DNA from: Zygnema cylindricum
Lineage: Eukaryota; Streptophyta; Zygnematophyceae; Zygnematales; Zygnemataceae
Length of the DNA: 64,000 nt
Direction of reading: 5' to 3'
Assembly: GCA_037447655.1 (NCBI GenBank)
Contig: JBBHKE010000318.1
Span: 1 to 64,000, forward strand
Of this stretch, positions 1 to 11,100 are shown one piece after another. The translations under genes and the position numbers were made by a program. The notes under the pieces were generated by a model. The model ran no database searches and was not told the origin of the DNA. It worked only from the letters and a program-made list of their open reading frames with translations. Position 1 is the first letter of the stretch, and each line of letters starts with the position of its first letter.

Positions 1-38
<38 letters not shown>

Positions 39-115
39 AGAGAGAGAGAGAGAGCTTGAGAAAGCTTAAGAGATCTTGAGAGAGAGAGAGAGAGAGCTTG
101 AGAGAGAGATTTTTA
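1..115. repeat. (AG)n microsatellite
   Basis: The first ~115 bases are almost pure AG dinucleotides with a few interruptions (for example gattgag, gcttgag). A much shorter GA run lies at about 55027-55053, at the matching place beside the intact gene copy, so this array looks like a local expansion in the duplicated flank. Confidence 0.95.
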
Positions 116-366
116 ACTCCTATTTCAAAACTAAAAGACTCTAAAGGAACATTTGTCCTCTCATCATCAAAATCCTATCGCCCAAATGGTGACATCAAGC
201 CCGTCATGTCACGTCTTGCCACATTACACTAGGTGGAGGAGGTTGAGCTCGTGGAGGACTCATTAGGGAGGAGGGCTTTTCTTGAGTGGGGGAGGAGGAG
301 TCTTTTTGAGAAGGGGAGGAGGAGGGGTCTTTTTGAAAGGCAACAGTGTGGTCTTTTTGAGAGGCG

Positions 367-587
367 TGTTAAGATTCCTAGAATCGGGGGATAGAATGGA
401 GAATCCCAGTAATGGGATTGATGAGCCGCCCAAGATTTGAACGTGAGACCTTTCACTTAAACTGTGAATGTACTAACCACTGTACCACAACCTCAGATGT
501 TATGCTGGTGGGTCCAATTTTATATAGGTTTTATTGTGGATTTCACCACAATTCCAGGTATCGATCGACTTTTTCCGTACTTCAACA
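367..587 (+). mobile_element. Small TG...CA insertion with an antisense tRNA-like core (TRIM/SINE-like)
   Basis: The segment interrupts the Pro-rich repeat tail of gene copy 1. It begins TGTTAAG and ends TTCAACA, so its ends form a short TGTT/AACA inverted repeat as in LTRs. On the minus strand at 494-422 there is a tRNA-like block: a box-A-like tggtacagtggttag, a perfect 5-bp stem TTCAC/GTGAA with a 7-nt loop, and a box-B-like acgttcaaatc. No clear target-site duplication is visible. It may be a mini-LTR (TRIM) or a tRNA-derived SINE. Confidence 0.5.
422..494 (-). other. tRNA-like module inside the 221-bp insertion
   Basis: Reading the minus strand, the block has D-arm-like, anticodon-arm-like (stem TTCAC/GTGAA) and T-arm-like parts in tRNA order. 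The acceptor stem pairs poorly and position 33 is not T, so it is a tRNA-derived relic, not a functional tRNA gene. Confidence 0.5.
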
Positions 588-1518
588 AGACAGCAGCGTG
601 GTCATTTTGAAAGGAGGAAGAGGGGTCTTTTTAAGGCGGCAGAGTGGTTTTTTAAGTGGCGGCGGCGGCGGCGCTTTTGCGGGCGGCGGGCGAGGCGGCG
701 ATAAGCATTGGGTGCCCATCAGACCCGTTTGGAAAACGACGCAGCGGCGAGCTTCGAGATATAGTGTGGAGTTGTCGCTAGGGTACAGGTAGAGCTTGCT
801 GACGTTTATGTGGAGGAGGGGGAGAACCACGCACAGGTTCGAGAAGTACGTCCGGTTTTGCGCCGAAGCAAAACGACAACAAAAATGACGGTCAGTACGG
901 CCAATCTGAGATTCGGTTTTTTGGCTTTTGAGCTACAGATGTTCTGGAAATCTACAAGATTCTTGGCTTTTACGTGTCACACGTGCGGAAACGTACCACG
1001 TTGAAGTTTCGGAAGTGGATTCTGGAAGGGTGAGCCGAGATGTAGAATTGACCGTCCGTATTGTTGAGCGTTGCCTGGCAGCCGGCCAAAACTTTTCAGC
1101 CACCCGTGTTGGCCATCTGCACTAGAGTGTCGTTGGTGGCTTCGACGATGGGCGGGTCGACGGGAGCGTCCGCCGGGCCGTCCAAACTGTACGGAAGCAA
1201 AGCATCCAAATCAGCATCATGGTTCGATCAAAATATGCAAAAATACCGCAACCGAGGCATGGCTGGCGAGTGTGCTCGAAAACTGCTTTTTTTTCGACCG
1301 ACGCGGAAAAACAGTTCGCACTAAATTAATTATTGAGACGGAAGGTTTTGTCGCGTACCTGATGACTGGCACGCTAGCGGCGTACCCTCGGAACCCGAAA
1401 TCGCAGAGAGCCGAAGGATTTGACGCACATGCTGAGCTGGCAGCTTGTAGCAGCAGGCGAGGCGCCTTTAAAGCTCCTTCGACTTGCCACGTCAGCAGAG
1501 CTACGATGGCCATGGCGG

Positions 1519-2522
1519 TGCAATTTTGTGTCCTCCATTGGACCACAAAATACAAGAATCCTCTAGATAGTATTTAACTAACCCACTTCAAGCCACAACC
1601 ACTGCTGTCCAGGAAGGCAAAATAACTGTTAGACTGCACCCCTATGCAGCCTGGACTCCCCTTAGTCTGTAGCAAAAAGAATCACTGAAAACGGCCAACA
1701 AGCCGATAAGTTATGAGCCAGCAAAAATGCCAATTATACAAAGCTCTCTTAGAGAGAGGTGACTATCTACCAAAATTTCCTAAGTCCTAAACCTCTCTCA
1801 CAACCCCTATCTACTGAAGTACAAACCAATCATTTTAATGTAAAGTACATAAAGGTACTACGACGGATGTCCTTTCTGTACGGCTGGTGTACGACAAGGT
1901 TGCTGAGTGGACGCGTGTCACTTTTCCACTCGTTCGTATATTCTTCGTTATTCTCGCGACCGAATGTCATCTTTCCACGCTGCGCCACGTCATGCCACGT
2001 CCATAAAATCCAAAATGACCATTCCGCGATCTCGGCGATGATGTGCGACGTCGGATTAAATTCAACATTAAATGTTGACCGTTTAAAACAAATGTCCGTT
2101 TCATTTCTTTCGTGCGAAATGATGTTTGCACTAAACCTTAACAAGATCTATGTCCGTTCGTCCAAATTATAGTTAAATGGTTTTTGTAATATACAATAGT
2201 TTAAATACTAATGAAACCCTATATCTTCTAACGGACTTCTAGGATAGACTGGTTAGAGCTAACGGCTAGCTGCGCTCTGTCGGTCGGGGGCTCAAGTCCT
2301 GCCGGACTCAACCTTTTGTTGAGAGTGACTTAAGTCACTCTTTAGTCCTTCCTATGGAGCTGAGGCAACCATGGCTCTATCGCTCTCTCTCTCCTTGAGT
2401 GACCATAACAAGTATCGGGGCAAGAGAGAAGAGATGGAGGCACGCTGCCTACATTTTCTTTATATGTTTCCGCTAATTAGTTTTAGACCTAGAAAATACA
2501 ACAAAAACTACTTATTTCAACA
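1519..2522 (-). repeat. Copia-B 3' LTR
   Basis: In element sense it begins TGTTGAAATAAG right after the polypurine tract (AAAAAATATGGGAG, 2523-2536) and ends ...AATTGCA at 1519. It carries the hairpin series (CTGCA/TGCAG at 1634-1649, GACT/AGTC at 1654-1667), a strong terminal hairpin with AATGGA in its loop (1524-1550), and a tRNA-like block on the opposite strand (2246-2308). Confidence 0.85.
2246..2308 (+). other. tRNA-like module antisense to the Copia-B LTR
   Basis: The plus strand reads actggttagagc (tRNA D-loop / box-A-like) and, ~40 nt on, gggggctcaagtcctgcc (T-arm / box-B-like). The partner LTR keeps a better T arm (see 41268-41333). Confidence 0.55.
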
Positions 2523-2552
2523 CTCCCATATTTTTTAGTCTAATTTTAACTT

Positions 2553-3130
2553 TTATTTTAATCCACATTTTTCCCTACAGTATTTTAACTTGGGAGAGGG
2601 CACAAGTTTGGTCATCATGTCAGCCACCATTTCCTCATCAGATCTATATACAAGATTCACTATTTTATTCTCAACTTTTTTTTTTACAAAACATAATCTT
2701 ATGTCCATATGTTTAGCCTTAAATTGATTTTTTGGATTGGCTGCAATTGCTATGGCCGCTTGATTATCACAAAACACTTCATGCACTCCCTCCTTCATAT
2801 ACCTCAGTTATTGCAGCAAGGACTTGACCCACATCAACTCTTTCACAGCAGAACAAGAGGCCATGTACTCAGCCTCCATAGTGGATTGAGCAACCACCTT
2901 TTGTTGCTTACTGCTCCAACAACAAGCACCTTCCCCAACATACAACACATACCCAGAAGTGCATCGTCTTATAGGTGCCTCCCCATAACTGGCATCACTC
3001 TAAGTAGTGATGTCAGTGTGCTCCACTCCCAAATGCAACCATAACTCTCTGGTTCCCACCAGATATCTCATGACTCTCTTGGCTGCCTCCCAATCTCTCT
3101 TCGTAGGATCATTAAGACTCCTATTGAGTA
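2553..3130 (-). pseudogene. Copia-B pol C-terminal part (RNase H end)
   Basis: Minus-strand translation gives the end of a Ty1/copia polyprotein: a segment matching LNRSLNDPTKRDWEAA of the RT/RNase H connection, then the RNase H stretch with CDNQAAIAIAANPK, KHMDIRL and EEMVADMMTK, stopping at 2553. The first in-frame Met is only an internal residue. Its N-terminal continuation is at 36808, 33.7 kb away on the other side of LTR D and its contents. An in-frame stop and other lesions show it is dead. Confidence 0.85.
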
Positions 3131-4491
3131 TAAAATTCTATGGGCTCCATTGCCCACAGAATTCGCAGATCCAAAAGATGCTAATCTAGATAGTGCCGAC
3201 TCCAAGTTGATATAAACCCAAATGAATGATCCCTTGACAATCAAAACCCCAAAACACCTTCACCCCAGTGAAGAGAAGACCTTCTGTGTGCTTAGTTCCA
3301 CCACAGAATGCAAAGCTTGAATATGTGTTTTGGACAATATTCCCCACTTTGAATTTCCCACTAAATAAGTCCCACCTTGGCACGCAAAGACTCTGACCGA
3401 CTACACCCTTGTGTAGCTTGGACTCCCTTGAGTCCGCAGCAAAAAGAATCACTAAATTTGCTCACCCGAGCATTAAGTTATGGCTGGTCAAAGATAACCT
3501 TTATAGTTACAAGCTCTCTTAGAGAGAGGTACCTAAATATCACTAACTCTTGGTCTGCCTACTCACGACTACCTCCTACTAAACCCTAGTCCAATAGGAA
3601 CACTATATAGTACAAGAAGGTACGATGGGCGATGTGTTGTCCATAGCCTATTTCAGCCATGGATTATTCACGGAAGACACCCACAGACTACCCCAAAACA
3701 GTTGTGTTTCAGACAACACAGATTACTCCACAGTAAACAAAATCACCTCAAACTGCAGCAATATGCAGTATACTATAGACACTGTAAACTCCCAAAGTAA
3801 GAGCCAAATAGATTAAGGAATCTAGAAGATATGAGCTCCAGAGTTTCCCAAAAACAGCTGACAACTTCTCAAACTAACCAAATAGACTTCCCAGAGAAAT
3901 CTACAGAATTGACAAAACATAATGAAACATTAAACAAATATATTTTGTATGTCAAAGAATATCTCTACAAAGTTTCATACAAAAACATCTATCATGGTGA
4001 TCACACCATCAGGTCAATTTTGCAAAAAATGGCTTTGATAAACTTAACTGTGATACTAAAATAAACTAAGTCCTACAAGTTTATACTCAGGTTCACTACT
4101 AAATGTACGGAGGAATACCAGCCGTACGTAATCTACCATCTACTTAAAGTAATGTGAGTATACCCCAATAATTTAAGGTATGTCAGAATAAATATGTCTA
4201 CACTATTAATTAATACACAAAAAGACAAACCAATGCTGTTACAACTATTTACAAGTACACACAATCTCACAAAATCAACAAATATTTACAAGTACACACA
4301 ATCTCACAAAATCGTATGCTGAGTCACTCAACGAAACACCTCGAATTTCGTCAAACAATCCGGGACGTCCAAAATGTACATCTTGTGATTTGACGCGATT
4401 TCGCTTCCCCACTCCATGAAAAATTAGGGCTACCTTTGTCCGCCGTCCGTAGCTTTTATTCGGCCCCCTTGATGTCACGCCACGTGGTCCC
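3131..4491 (-). repeat. LTR D, left portion (in the Copia-B pol)
   Basis: The start (taaaattc) aligns with the TGAAACTC end of LTR E, so TG has mutated to TA. The flanks are GAGTA (3126-3130) and AAGTA (36808-36812), a likely 5-bp duplication. The first ~490 bases share hairpins and blocks with LTR E: CTACA/TGTAG at 3401-3416, GGACTC/GAGTCC at 3420-3435, TGCTC/GAGCA at 3459-3472. Positions ~3645-4490 are a non-coding stretch that partly matches 11628-11800. Joined to 35898-36807 the LTR would be ~2.27 kb, long for this set. Confidence 0.65.
4247..4312. repeat. 36-bp tandem duplication in LTR D
   Basis: The block atttacaagtacacacaatc and its continuation occurs at 4247-4276 and again at 4283-4312, identical over 30 bases. 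Nothing else is recognisable around it. Confidence 0.85.
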
Positions 4492-5201
4492 AAAGTCAGA
4501 AACTCTGAGACCTGCATAAGTCCTCAGAGTGGACAGCTTCTAAGAAGCCTCTAGGATAATCGTGACCCCTTTGTGTTTAAGCAAAAATAACTGCCACCCT
4601 GGCAGACAAATACTCTAACCACCTTCACCACTGTGAAGGCAAGACTCCCCCGAGTCGATAGCAAAAAGAATCTCTGAATTTGCTCCCCTGAGCAGTAAGT
4701 TATAGAGGGTCAAAGTTGACCTTTTGTACAGAAGCTCTCTGGGAGAGAGGGTCCTATCTTCTAATTTTTCTAAGTCCTATCTCTCTCACAGACTCTATCT
4801 ACTGATGTACAGAACCAATCAGAATACAACACGTACGCAAAAGTACAGCTGCCGGTGTACTTTATGTACGGACATTGTAAGACATGGCCTAAATGTCCAC
4901 ACGTGGAATATCCGGATTCGCTCCTTTAATCCTCGAAGATGCCGCGCTCCAATGTAACATCGCCACGTGTTATCTGATGTGGCGATGCCCGCAAACCGCC
5001 GAATTATTCTTCCGCGATCTCGGCACTAATTTCGGCCGTCCGATTCAACTCGCATTTGATCGTAGCCGTAATAAATACATGCGCGGTATTGGTTTCGCTT
5101 ACGAAATCAATGCGCGGTATTGATTTCTTATCCGTACCTCAATTCGTACTTTTACACTACCATATCTATGTATCTCGTTAACAGTTATAGTTAAATGATT
5201 T

Positions 5202-6384
5202 TGAAACTCTGAGACCTCTATTGGCCCTCAGAGTATGCAGATCCAAAAGAAGCTAATCTAGATAGTGCCGACTCCAAGTTAATATAAACCCAAATGACTG
5301 ACCCCTTGACAGTCACAATCCCAATATAGATTCACCCTTGTGAAATAACACTTTCTGTGTGCTTAGTTCCACCACAGAATGCAAAGTTAGAATATGAGAT
5401 TTGGACACATTCACCCACTTTGACTTTCCCTTATAAATGCAGCCACCCTGGCAGACAAAAAACACTGACCAACTACACCGTTGTGTAGCCTAGACTCCCC
5501 TGAGTCTGCAGCAAAAAGAATCACTGAAAATGGTCAAGTAAATTGATAATTATGGCTGGCCAAAGTTTGCCATTTAAACAAGGTGCTCTCTAGGAGAGGC
5601 AGCTACTCACCCAAAATTTTCTAAGTCCTATTTCCCCTCTAAAACTCTATCTACTGAAGTACGGCACCAATCAAATTACTGTGTCGTACAGAAAAGTACA
5701 GGTGTCGGTGTATTTTCTGTACGGCCATTGTACAACATGGCCAAATTGTCGACACGTGTCATAGACGGATTCGTTCCCGCAATCTCCGAAGTTGCCGCAA
5801 TCCAACATTGTCGCGCCACGTGTCACATGAAGTGGCGATGGCTCAAAAACGCCAAAAGTACATGTTCCGTGATCGCAGCACCTATCGCGGCCGTCCGATC
5901 AAAACCGGCTATAATCTTAGCCGCTGAAATTCGACGCGCGGTATTTGTTTCGCTATCGAAACAAATGCGCGGTATCCGTTTCGTATCCGTACTGTACTCG
6001 GTACTATATTAAAACGGTATCTATGTACTAAGAATCTATTTCCCGTTAAACGATTTAGTCTACGCGTAACAATTAATAATGTAATCAAACCTAATGTAAT
6101 GTAACACTAGTTCTAGGTGTAACGGTTAAAGGCAACGACTACGCCGACTTGTCGAACGGCAGGTTCTAGGTTCAATACCTGGGTGCGTCAAGTACATTTT
6201 GTTAAATCTACCTAATTCACTTCCTGTCTTCTCTAGAGAGTTTAGGTAGCCATGGCTCTAGCTCCCTTTCCAGCCTTCAGTGACTACAGCAAGTGTGGGG
6301 GCTTGGAGAAGGGGAGTTAGAGGCAGACCGCCTCAACTCTTTTTCTATTCTAATACAGACCTAGAAAATACTCAAATATCAACA
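5202..6384 (-). mobile_element. Solo LTR E
   Basis: A 1183-bp LTR from TGAAACTC to ATCAACA with a perfect GATTT duplication on both sides (5197-5201 and 6385-6389). No internal region is present, so it is a solo LTR left by LTR-LTR recombination. It shares architecture but limited sequence with Copia-A LTRs: hairpins CTACA/TGTAG (5473-5488) and AGACTC/GAGTCT (5492-5507), a tRNA-like block (6121-6187), and the block around ccatggct (6251-6258). Confidence 0.93.
6121..6187 (+). other. tRNA-like module antisense to LTR E
   Basis: The plus strand shows a box-A-like aacggttaaaggc and a T arm CTAGG-TTCAATA-CCTGG with five pairs (one G-T), i.e. a box B one base from GGTTCGANNCC. The anticodon and acceptor arms are irregular. 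Confidence 0.6.
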
Positions 6385-6450
6385 GATTTATCCTACGTAT
6401 ACGTATTTAAATCATTATCGTACTATATACTATGTAACACTACTTCTAGA

Positions 6451-6524
6451 CTTAACGCCTAAGGCTACCGGCTATCTACCCTCTGACGGCCGGCAAGTAC
6501 CAGGATCAAATCCTGTCGCCGGCA
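6451..6524 (+). other. tRNA-like module antisense to the Copia-A1 LTR
   Basis: Reads cttaacgcctaaggctaccg ... caggatcaaatcctg on the plus strand. The T-arm pairing GGAT/ATCC is retained. The same block is found in every Copia-A LTR in the window. Confidence 0.5.
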
Positions 6525-6745
6525 CATACCTTTTAGTAATTAATCCCTTGACTAATATAAATTTCCCGTAAACCTCAGGATAGCCTAGGTAGCCATGGCT
6601 CTAGCTTCCTCTCCAATTTCTCAGTGACTGCGACAAGTTTGAGAGTTGGAGAGAGAAGTTAGAGGTAGACTGCCTCGGCTTCTTTATTTCTATTCAGACC
6701 TAGAAAATACTTAAAAACCATTAATTTCTACACTCCCCTTATTTT

Positions 6746-9700
6746 CTAGTCAATCTTTAATTTCAGACCACACTTCTCCCTGCAAAAAATTAGCTTAGGG
6801 GAAGGCACAGGTTTGGTCATTATATCTGCTACCATCTCACTATCTGGTCGGTACTCTAAATTGATTATTTTATTTTTTACTTTCTCTCTAACAAAGCTGA
6901 ATCTAATGTCCATATGTTTGGCTTTAAAATGATGTTAAGGATTGGCAGAAATAGCAATAGCTGCCTGATTATCACAAAATATTTTCTGCACACCACTCTT
7001 AAGATGACCAAGTTCACCAAGTAAAGACTTGACCCACATCAATTCTTTTACAGCAGAGCAAGAGGCCATATACTGAGCCTCCATGGTGGACTGAGCAATA
7101 ACCTTTTGCTGTTTGCTACTCGAACAGCAAGCCTAATCACCCACATATAATACATATCCAGAAGTGCATCTCCTCATCGGAGCATCACCATAACTAGCAT
7201 CACTCCAAGTAGTGATGTCAGTATTCTTCCCACCCAAATGCAACCATAGATCCCTAGTTCCTATCAAGTATCTAAGAACTCTCTTAGCTGCCTCCCAATC
7301 CCTCTTAGTGGGAGCATTTAGACTTCTACTCAGCACTCCTACTGCTGCAGCTAAATCCGGTTGGGTACAATTCATAAAATAGATTAGACTTCCCACTACT
7401 TGCCTGTAAGGAATAGTCTGCATAAACTTTTGTTCTTCAAGAGATAATTCCTTGTCTAAGACTATGACTCCTTCTTCCTCACTCCCCTCACTTCCCTTCT
7501 TCAATTCGATTGGAGTTGTACAACTATTAGCTTTATCCATTTGAAATTTTTCAAGCATGTTCCCTATTGCTTCCTTTTGAGTCAATCTTATAATTTTTCT
7601 TTTTCGGTCTCTCTCTACTTGAATTCCCAAATCATATTTTGCTTCCCCCATATCTTTCATTTCAAATCTCCCCTTAAGATCGGTTTTCAGTTTATTAATT
7701 TTTTCCATTGATTTACTTAAAACAAGCAAATCATCAACATAAATTGCAATAAATATAAAACCTTCCTCATCTTGGAAAACATAGATTGAGTGATCTGAGC
7801 TGATATGGATATATCCCAGACCGGTAAGAAACTCATCAAGCTTCTTATTCCACTGTCGAGGCGCCTGTTTCAAACCATAAAGAGATTTAATCAGCCGGCA
7901 TACCTTACTCTCCTCTCCTTCTTCCACAAACCCTTCGGGTTGTCGCATGAAGATCTCCTCTTCCAATTCTCCATGCAAAAAGGCTGTTTTGATGTCCATT
8001 TGGTGCACTTCCATGTCATCCGCTGCTGCCAGGCTGAGAAGTATGCGGACAGAGGGAAATCTGACCACCGGGGCAAAGGTTTCCTCGTAGTCAATTCCCT
8101 CCTTTTGTGTAAATCCCTTTGCCACTAGTCGCGCCTTGTAGCGCTCGATTGTGTTATCTGGGTTCAGTTTTAATTTGAAAACCCACTTACAACCGATTCG
8201 TTTTCAATTTGGGGGACAATCCACCAGCTCCCAAGTATCGGCTGCCATAATTGAGGCCATCTCTTCATTGATGGCTGTCTTCCACCGATTTCTTTCAGAT
8301 CAAGTCATCGCCTCTCCATAAGTTTGAGGTTCATCTTGATGAGATAGTTTAGTTACCTTGTTATTAACCTGTTTTTCTTGCAGTCTTTTACTACTTCTCT
8401 TTCCCCCCTCAAAATGTGAGGCCGAATAGATGGTTCTCGTGGATTCTTTCGAACAAACTCAGCTTCTCCCCTATCCCTTAATTCCGAATCAATTTCCACC
8501 ACATCTTCCGCTTCGGCTAGAGTTGTTACTGGAGTTTCCACAACCGAGTCCTTTTCGGTCTGATTTGTACCTGCAAGAATGTCATTGTCTCTAAAACCCG
8601 GATAGTTAGGGAGCTCAAAGTCATCGGAATTTTGTGACTCAAATCTGATTTTTAATGACTTTGTATATTTGAAGGGATCCACAGACTTTCCTTCATCCAT
8701 AACTACTAGATGCTTTACTAAGATTATATCTTCTCTTTTTAGATCATAAACTCTATATCCATAAACATCCTCATCATATCCTAATAAGTATCCCGGTTTT
8801 CCTTTATGATCTAGCTTCAAATTAGACCGATCTGTATCTAGAGTGAATACTTGACTGCCGAAAACCTTTAAATGAGATAAGTCTGGTTTCCAGCCTGTCC
8901 ATCTCTCATAAGGTGTTTGATCTTTTATAGCTGAAGTAAGAACTATATTTTTGAGGTAATTAGCACAGTTCATTTCTTCTGCCCAAAATCTTTTTCCTAT
9001 CTTCTTATCCGACAACATACTTCTAGCACTATCACTTAGTGTTCTATTTAACCTTTCAACTACCCCATTTTGTTCCGGATTTTCTGGAACTGTCTTTTGG
9101 TGTTGAACCCCATCTTCCCTCAAAATATCCTCAAACTGGTTAGAAGTATACTTTCCACCATTGTCACTCCTTACTCTCTTGATTGGAGTTTCATAGAGTT
9201 TTTCGCTCCATGCTTTATATTGTCTAAAAAATCCTCAGCTTCTGACTTGTTTTTCAAAAAATACACCCGGGAATACCGAGACAAATCATCAGTTATAGTC
9301 ATCATAAATCTCTCCCCCCCCGGTGAGGGCACTCTAGCCGGTCCCCAAATATCTGTGTGTACTAGATCTAGAAGTTTTTCTCCCTTGTAGGTGGCTGATT
9401 TACGAAAGGGTAATCTGTGTGCTTTACCTTGAGCACACCCACTACAATCACTTATATCATCACTCTCACTGAACTGAATGCCTTCCACCACTCCCATCTT
9501 ATTTATCTCTCTTAACTTATCTAGATTTACATGCCCAAGCCTCTTATGCCACATCATAATATCATGAACACCAGCATAATAAAGTTTCTTCGTTTCATTA
9601 CTTAAGATCAGCCTAAACATCCCATGGCTACCTTTCTCAGCAATGAAATAGACATCCTCCTCAAAACTAGCAGTAAAGACTCCTTCCCTAGTGCTAGTGA

Positions 9701-11100
9701 AAAAACCCTTATCATCTAATACAGATGTAGAGATAAGGTTTTTGTTCAGCTCCGGAATAAACAATACATCGGAGAATGTAAATATGGATGTCTTTCCTTC
9801 TACTAACACTTTTAGATCTACCGATCCTACAAGAGTAGTGGTGACTATCCTCCCATCCCCGTACTCTATCTCTACGGTGGGAATCTTTCTTATCTTAGTG
9901 AACAAGTGCCTATCCTTACACATGTGCATTGAGGCACCTGTATCTATAATCGAGAGTGCTTCACCTTTCAATCCACTGTAAGCACATTTCTGCCTTCGTG
10001 GAATTTCAACCTTAGTTTTCGCCTCCAATTCCTCATCCAAAAAGAGCTCATCGTCCTCGTCCTCAGATTTCGCCTCATGTACCTGTGTGACAAGGGCCTT
10101 TTTCTTTCCTCTCGGGGTACCACCGGTCTGCCCCTCCTTTAACCGAAGCTCGATTAGCTTAGTGCACTCTGCCATATAGTGCCTCGGTTTCTTACAAAAA
10201 TGACATAAACCTTTGGGAGCCCTGAGTTCGAACTCGTCAACCTGTTTTTTCTCCTCCCTACCCCCATATTTTCTGACAGGTTTCCGCGAATCCTTATTCC
10301 TCCAATCGGTCGCTGTTGCCAAGGCTTGGCCACTCTTTCCTCCCCTTTGGATCTCAATCGTATTCTCTCGAACGAGAATCATCCCTACCACTGAGTTCCA
10401 TATCCACCTTGAGTCCGGCAAGTCCTGCACACGGTTGACTATGTTCTCAACTCATCAGGTAACTTCATCAGTAAGCAGTTAACCTTTTCTTTTTCACTAA
10501 AACTTTTCCCGCATTCTCTAGCTCCATGAAGAGTGTAGCAAGCTCATTGCAAAAATCCAACATATTTCCCCCTTTGTATACATACTCCTTAACTTTCTGA
10601 TCAGCCAACTGTTGTTGCTGAATCGTACCACTCCGGTACAACTCTATGAGAGCCTTCCAAAGATCGGATGCCCTTTCTACGTGCAAATGAGGACATGCAA
10701 GTCCTTGAGTGAGATGGCGTAGGATGAAGTGCTTTGCTGCCATATTGTTGAAGTCCCACGTTTCAGTATCATTCTCCTCGTTCCTCGGAATAGGTGACAT
10801 GAATGCTAAACCAGTTGCTATTGGTGTGGTCGCCTCCTTCTCCTTTCCTTTGTCCACCACCTCTCCTTCCTTTGTTTCCTCCGTTGAAGGTGAATCCTCT
10901 TTCCTGGTGAATCTGCTTCCTTTAAACCCTGGAGGAATTCCAAGACTTGATGGACGCCCCAATCGTCCACTCACTATCCCCCAAAACCTTTTTTTGCATA
11001 GAGCTCCTATCATCATACTTTCCTAGTATATGAAGCCAGTTCCATTAAAGATTGGTACCCTAGAGGGTGGGCCCATAACCTGAAACTCTGAGACCTCCAT
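6746..11100 (-). pseudogene. Copia-A1 gag-pol (broken)
   Basis: Compared with the intact A3 polyprotein, all domains are present in order: gag (11016-10468), zinc knuckle, protease and integrase N-terminus (10430-9171), integrase C-terminal part (9123-8353), RT and RNase H (8125-7133), RNase H end to 6746. Frameshifts separate the blocks near 10465, 9150 and 8130-8350, and a TAG near 7134 interrupts YVGDGACC. The protease region reads SIIDTGASM (DTG) where A3 has DSG. The RT motif YVDDLL is intact. It is about 92% identical in protein to A2 over the gag part compared by eye. Confidence 0.85.
11068..11080 (-). other. Copia-A1 primer-binding site (tRNA-iMet anticodon arm)
   Basis: In element sense GGTTATGGGCCCA directly follows the LTR end TTTCA. 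It is complementary to the anticodon stem-loop of initiator tRNA-Met (TGGGCCCATAACC), not to a tRNA 3' end. Confidence 0.8.

Larger units (their letters stand above)
116..1518 (-). pseudogene. Copy 1 of the Pro/Lys-rich secreted protein gene: 3' flank, exons 3, 2 and most of exon 1 (broken)
   Basis: On the minus strand this matches the intact gene at 55227-56347 exon by exon. Exon 1 lies up to 1518 and keeps the signal-peptide core and the DFGFRGYAASVPVI stretch. Exon 2 lies at about 1005-1193 and exon 3 at about 866-232. Visible damage: exon 1 is cut inside the signal peptide by Copia-B, with start codon and promoter displaced to 41547; a TGA stop sits at 1098-1096 in exon 2; the acceptor before exon 3 reads AA instead of AG; a 221-bp insertion (367-587) splits the Pro-rich tail. 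It is a relic, not a working gene. The repeat-tail remains are still recognisable as PPPPPLKK-like codons. Confidence 0.85.
4498..6732 (-). repeat. Copia-A1 3' LTR (interrupted by LTR E)
   Basis: Removing 5202-6384 and one GATTT copy leaves ~1047 bp, matching the 1049-bp LTRs of A3. The outer TG has decayed to AG. It carries the hairpin series, the GGTCAAAGTTGACC palindrome (4708-4721) and, after LTR E, the antisense tRNA-like block at 6451-6524. Confidence 0.85.

Noticed and set aside
3639-3644. GTCCAT at 3639-3644 also occurs right after the Gypsy LTR at 35893-35898, suggesting another left border of the nest inside LTR D.
   Set aside because: The Gypsy LTR left edge itself abuts GTCCC at 4487-4491 and the A1/A2 flank AAGTC is consistent with it, so GTCCC/GTCCA needs fewer events. 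The alternative would make LTR D ~1.4 kb and is not fully excluded.
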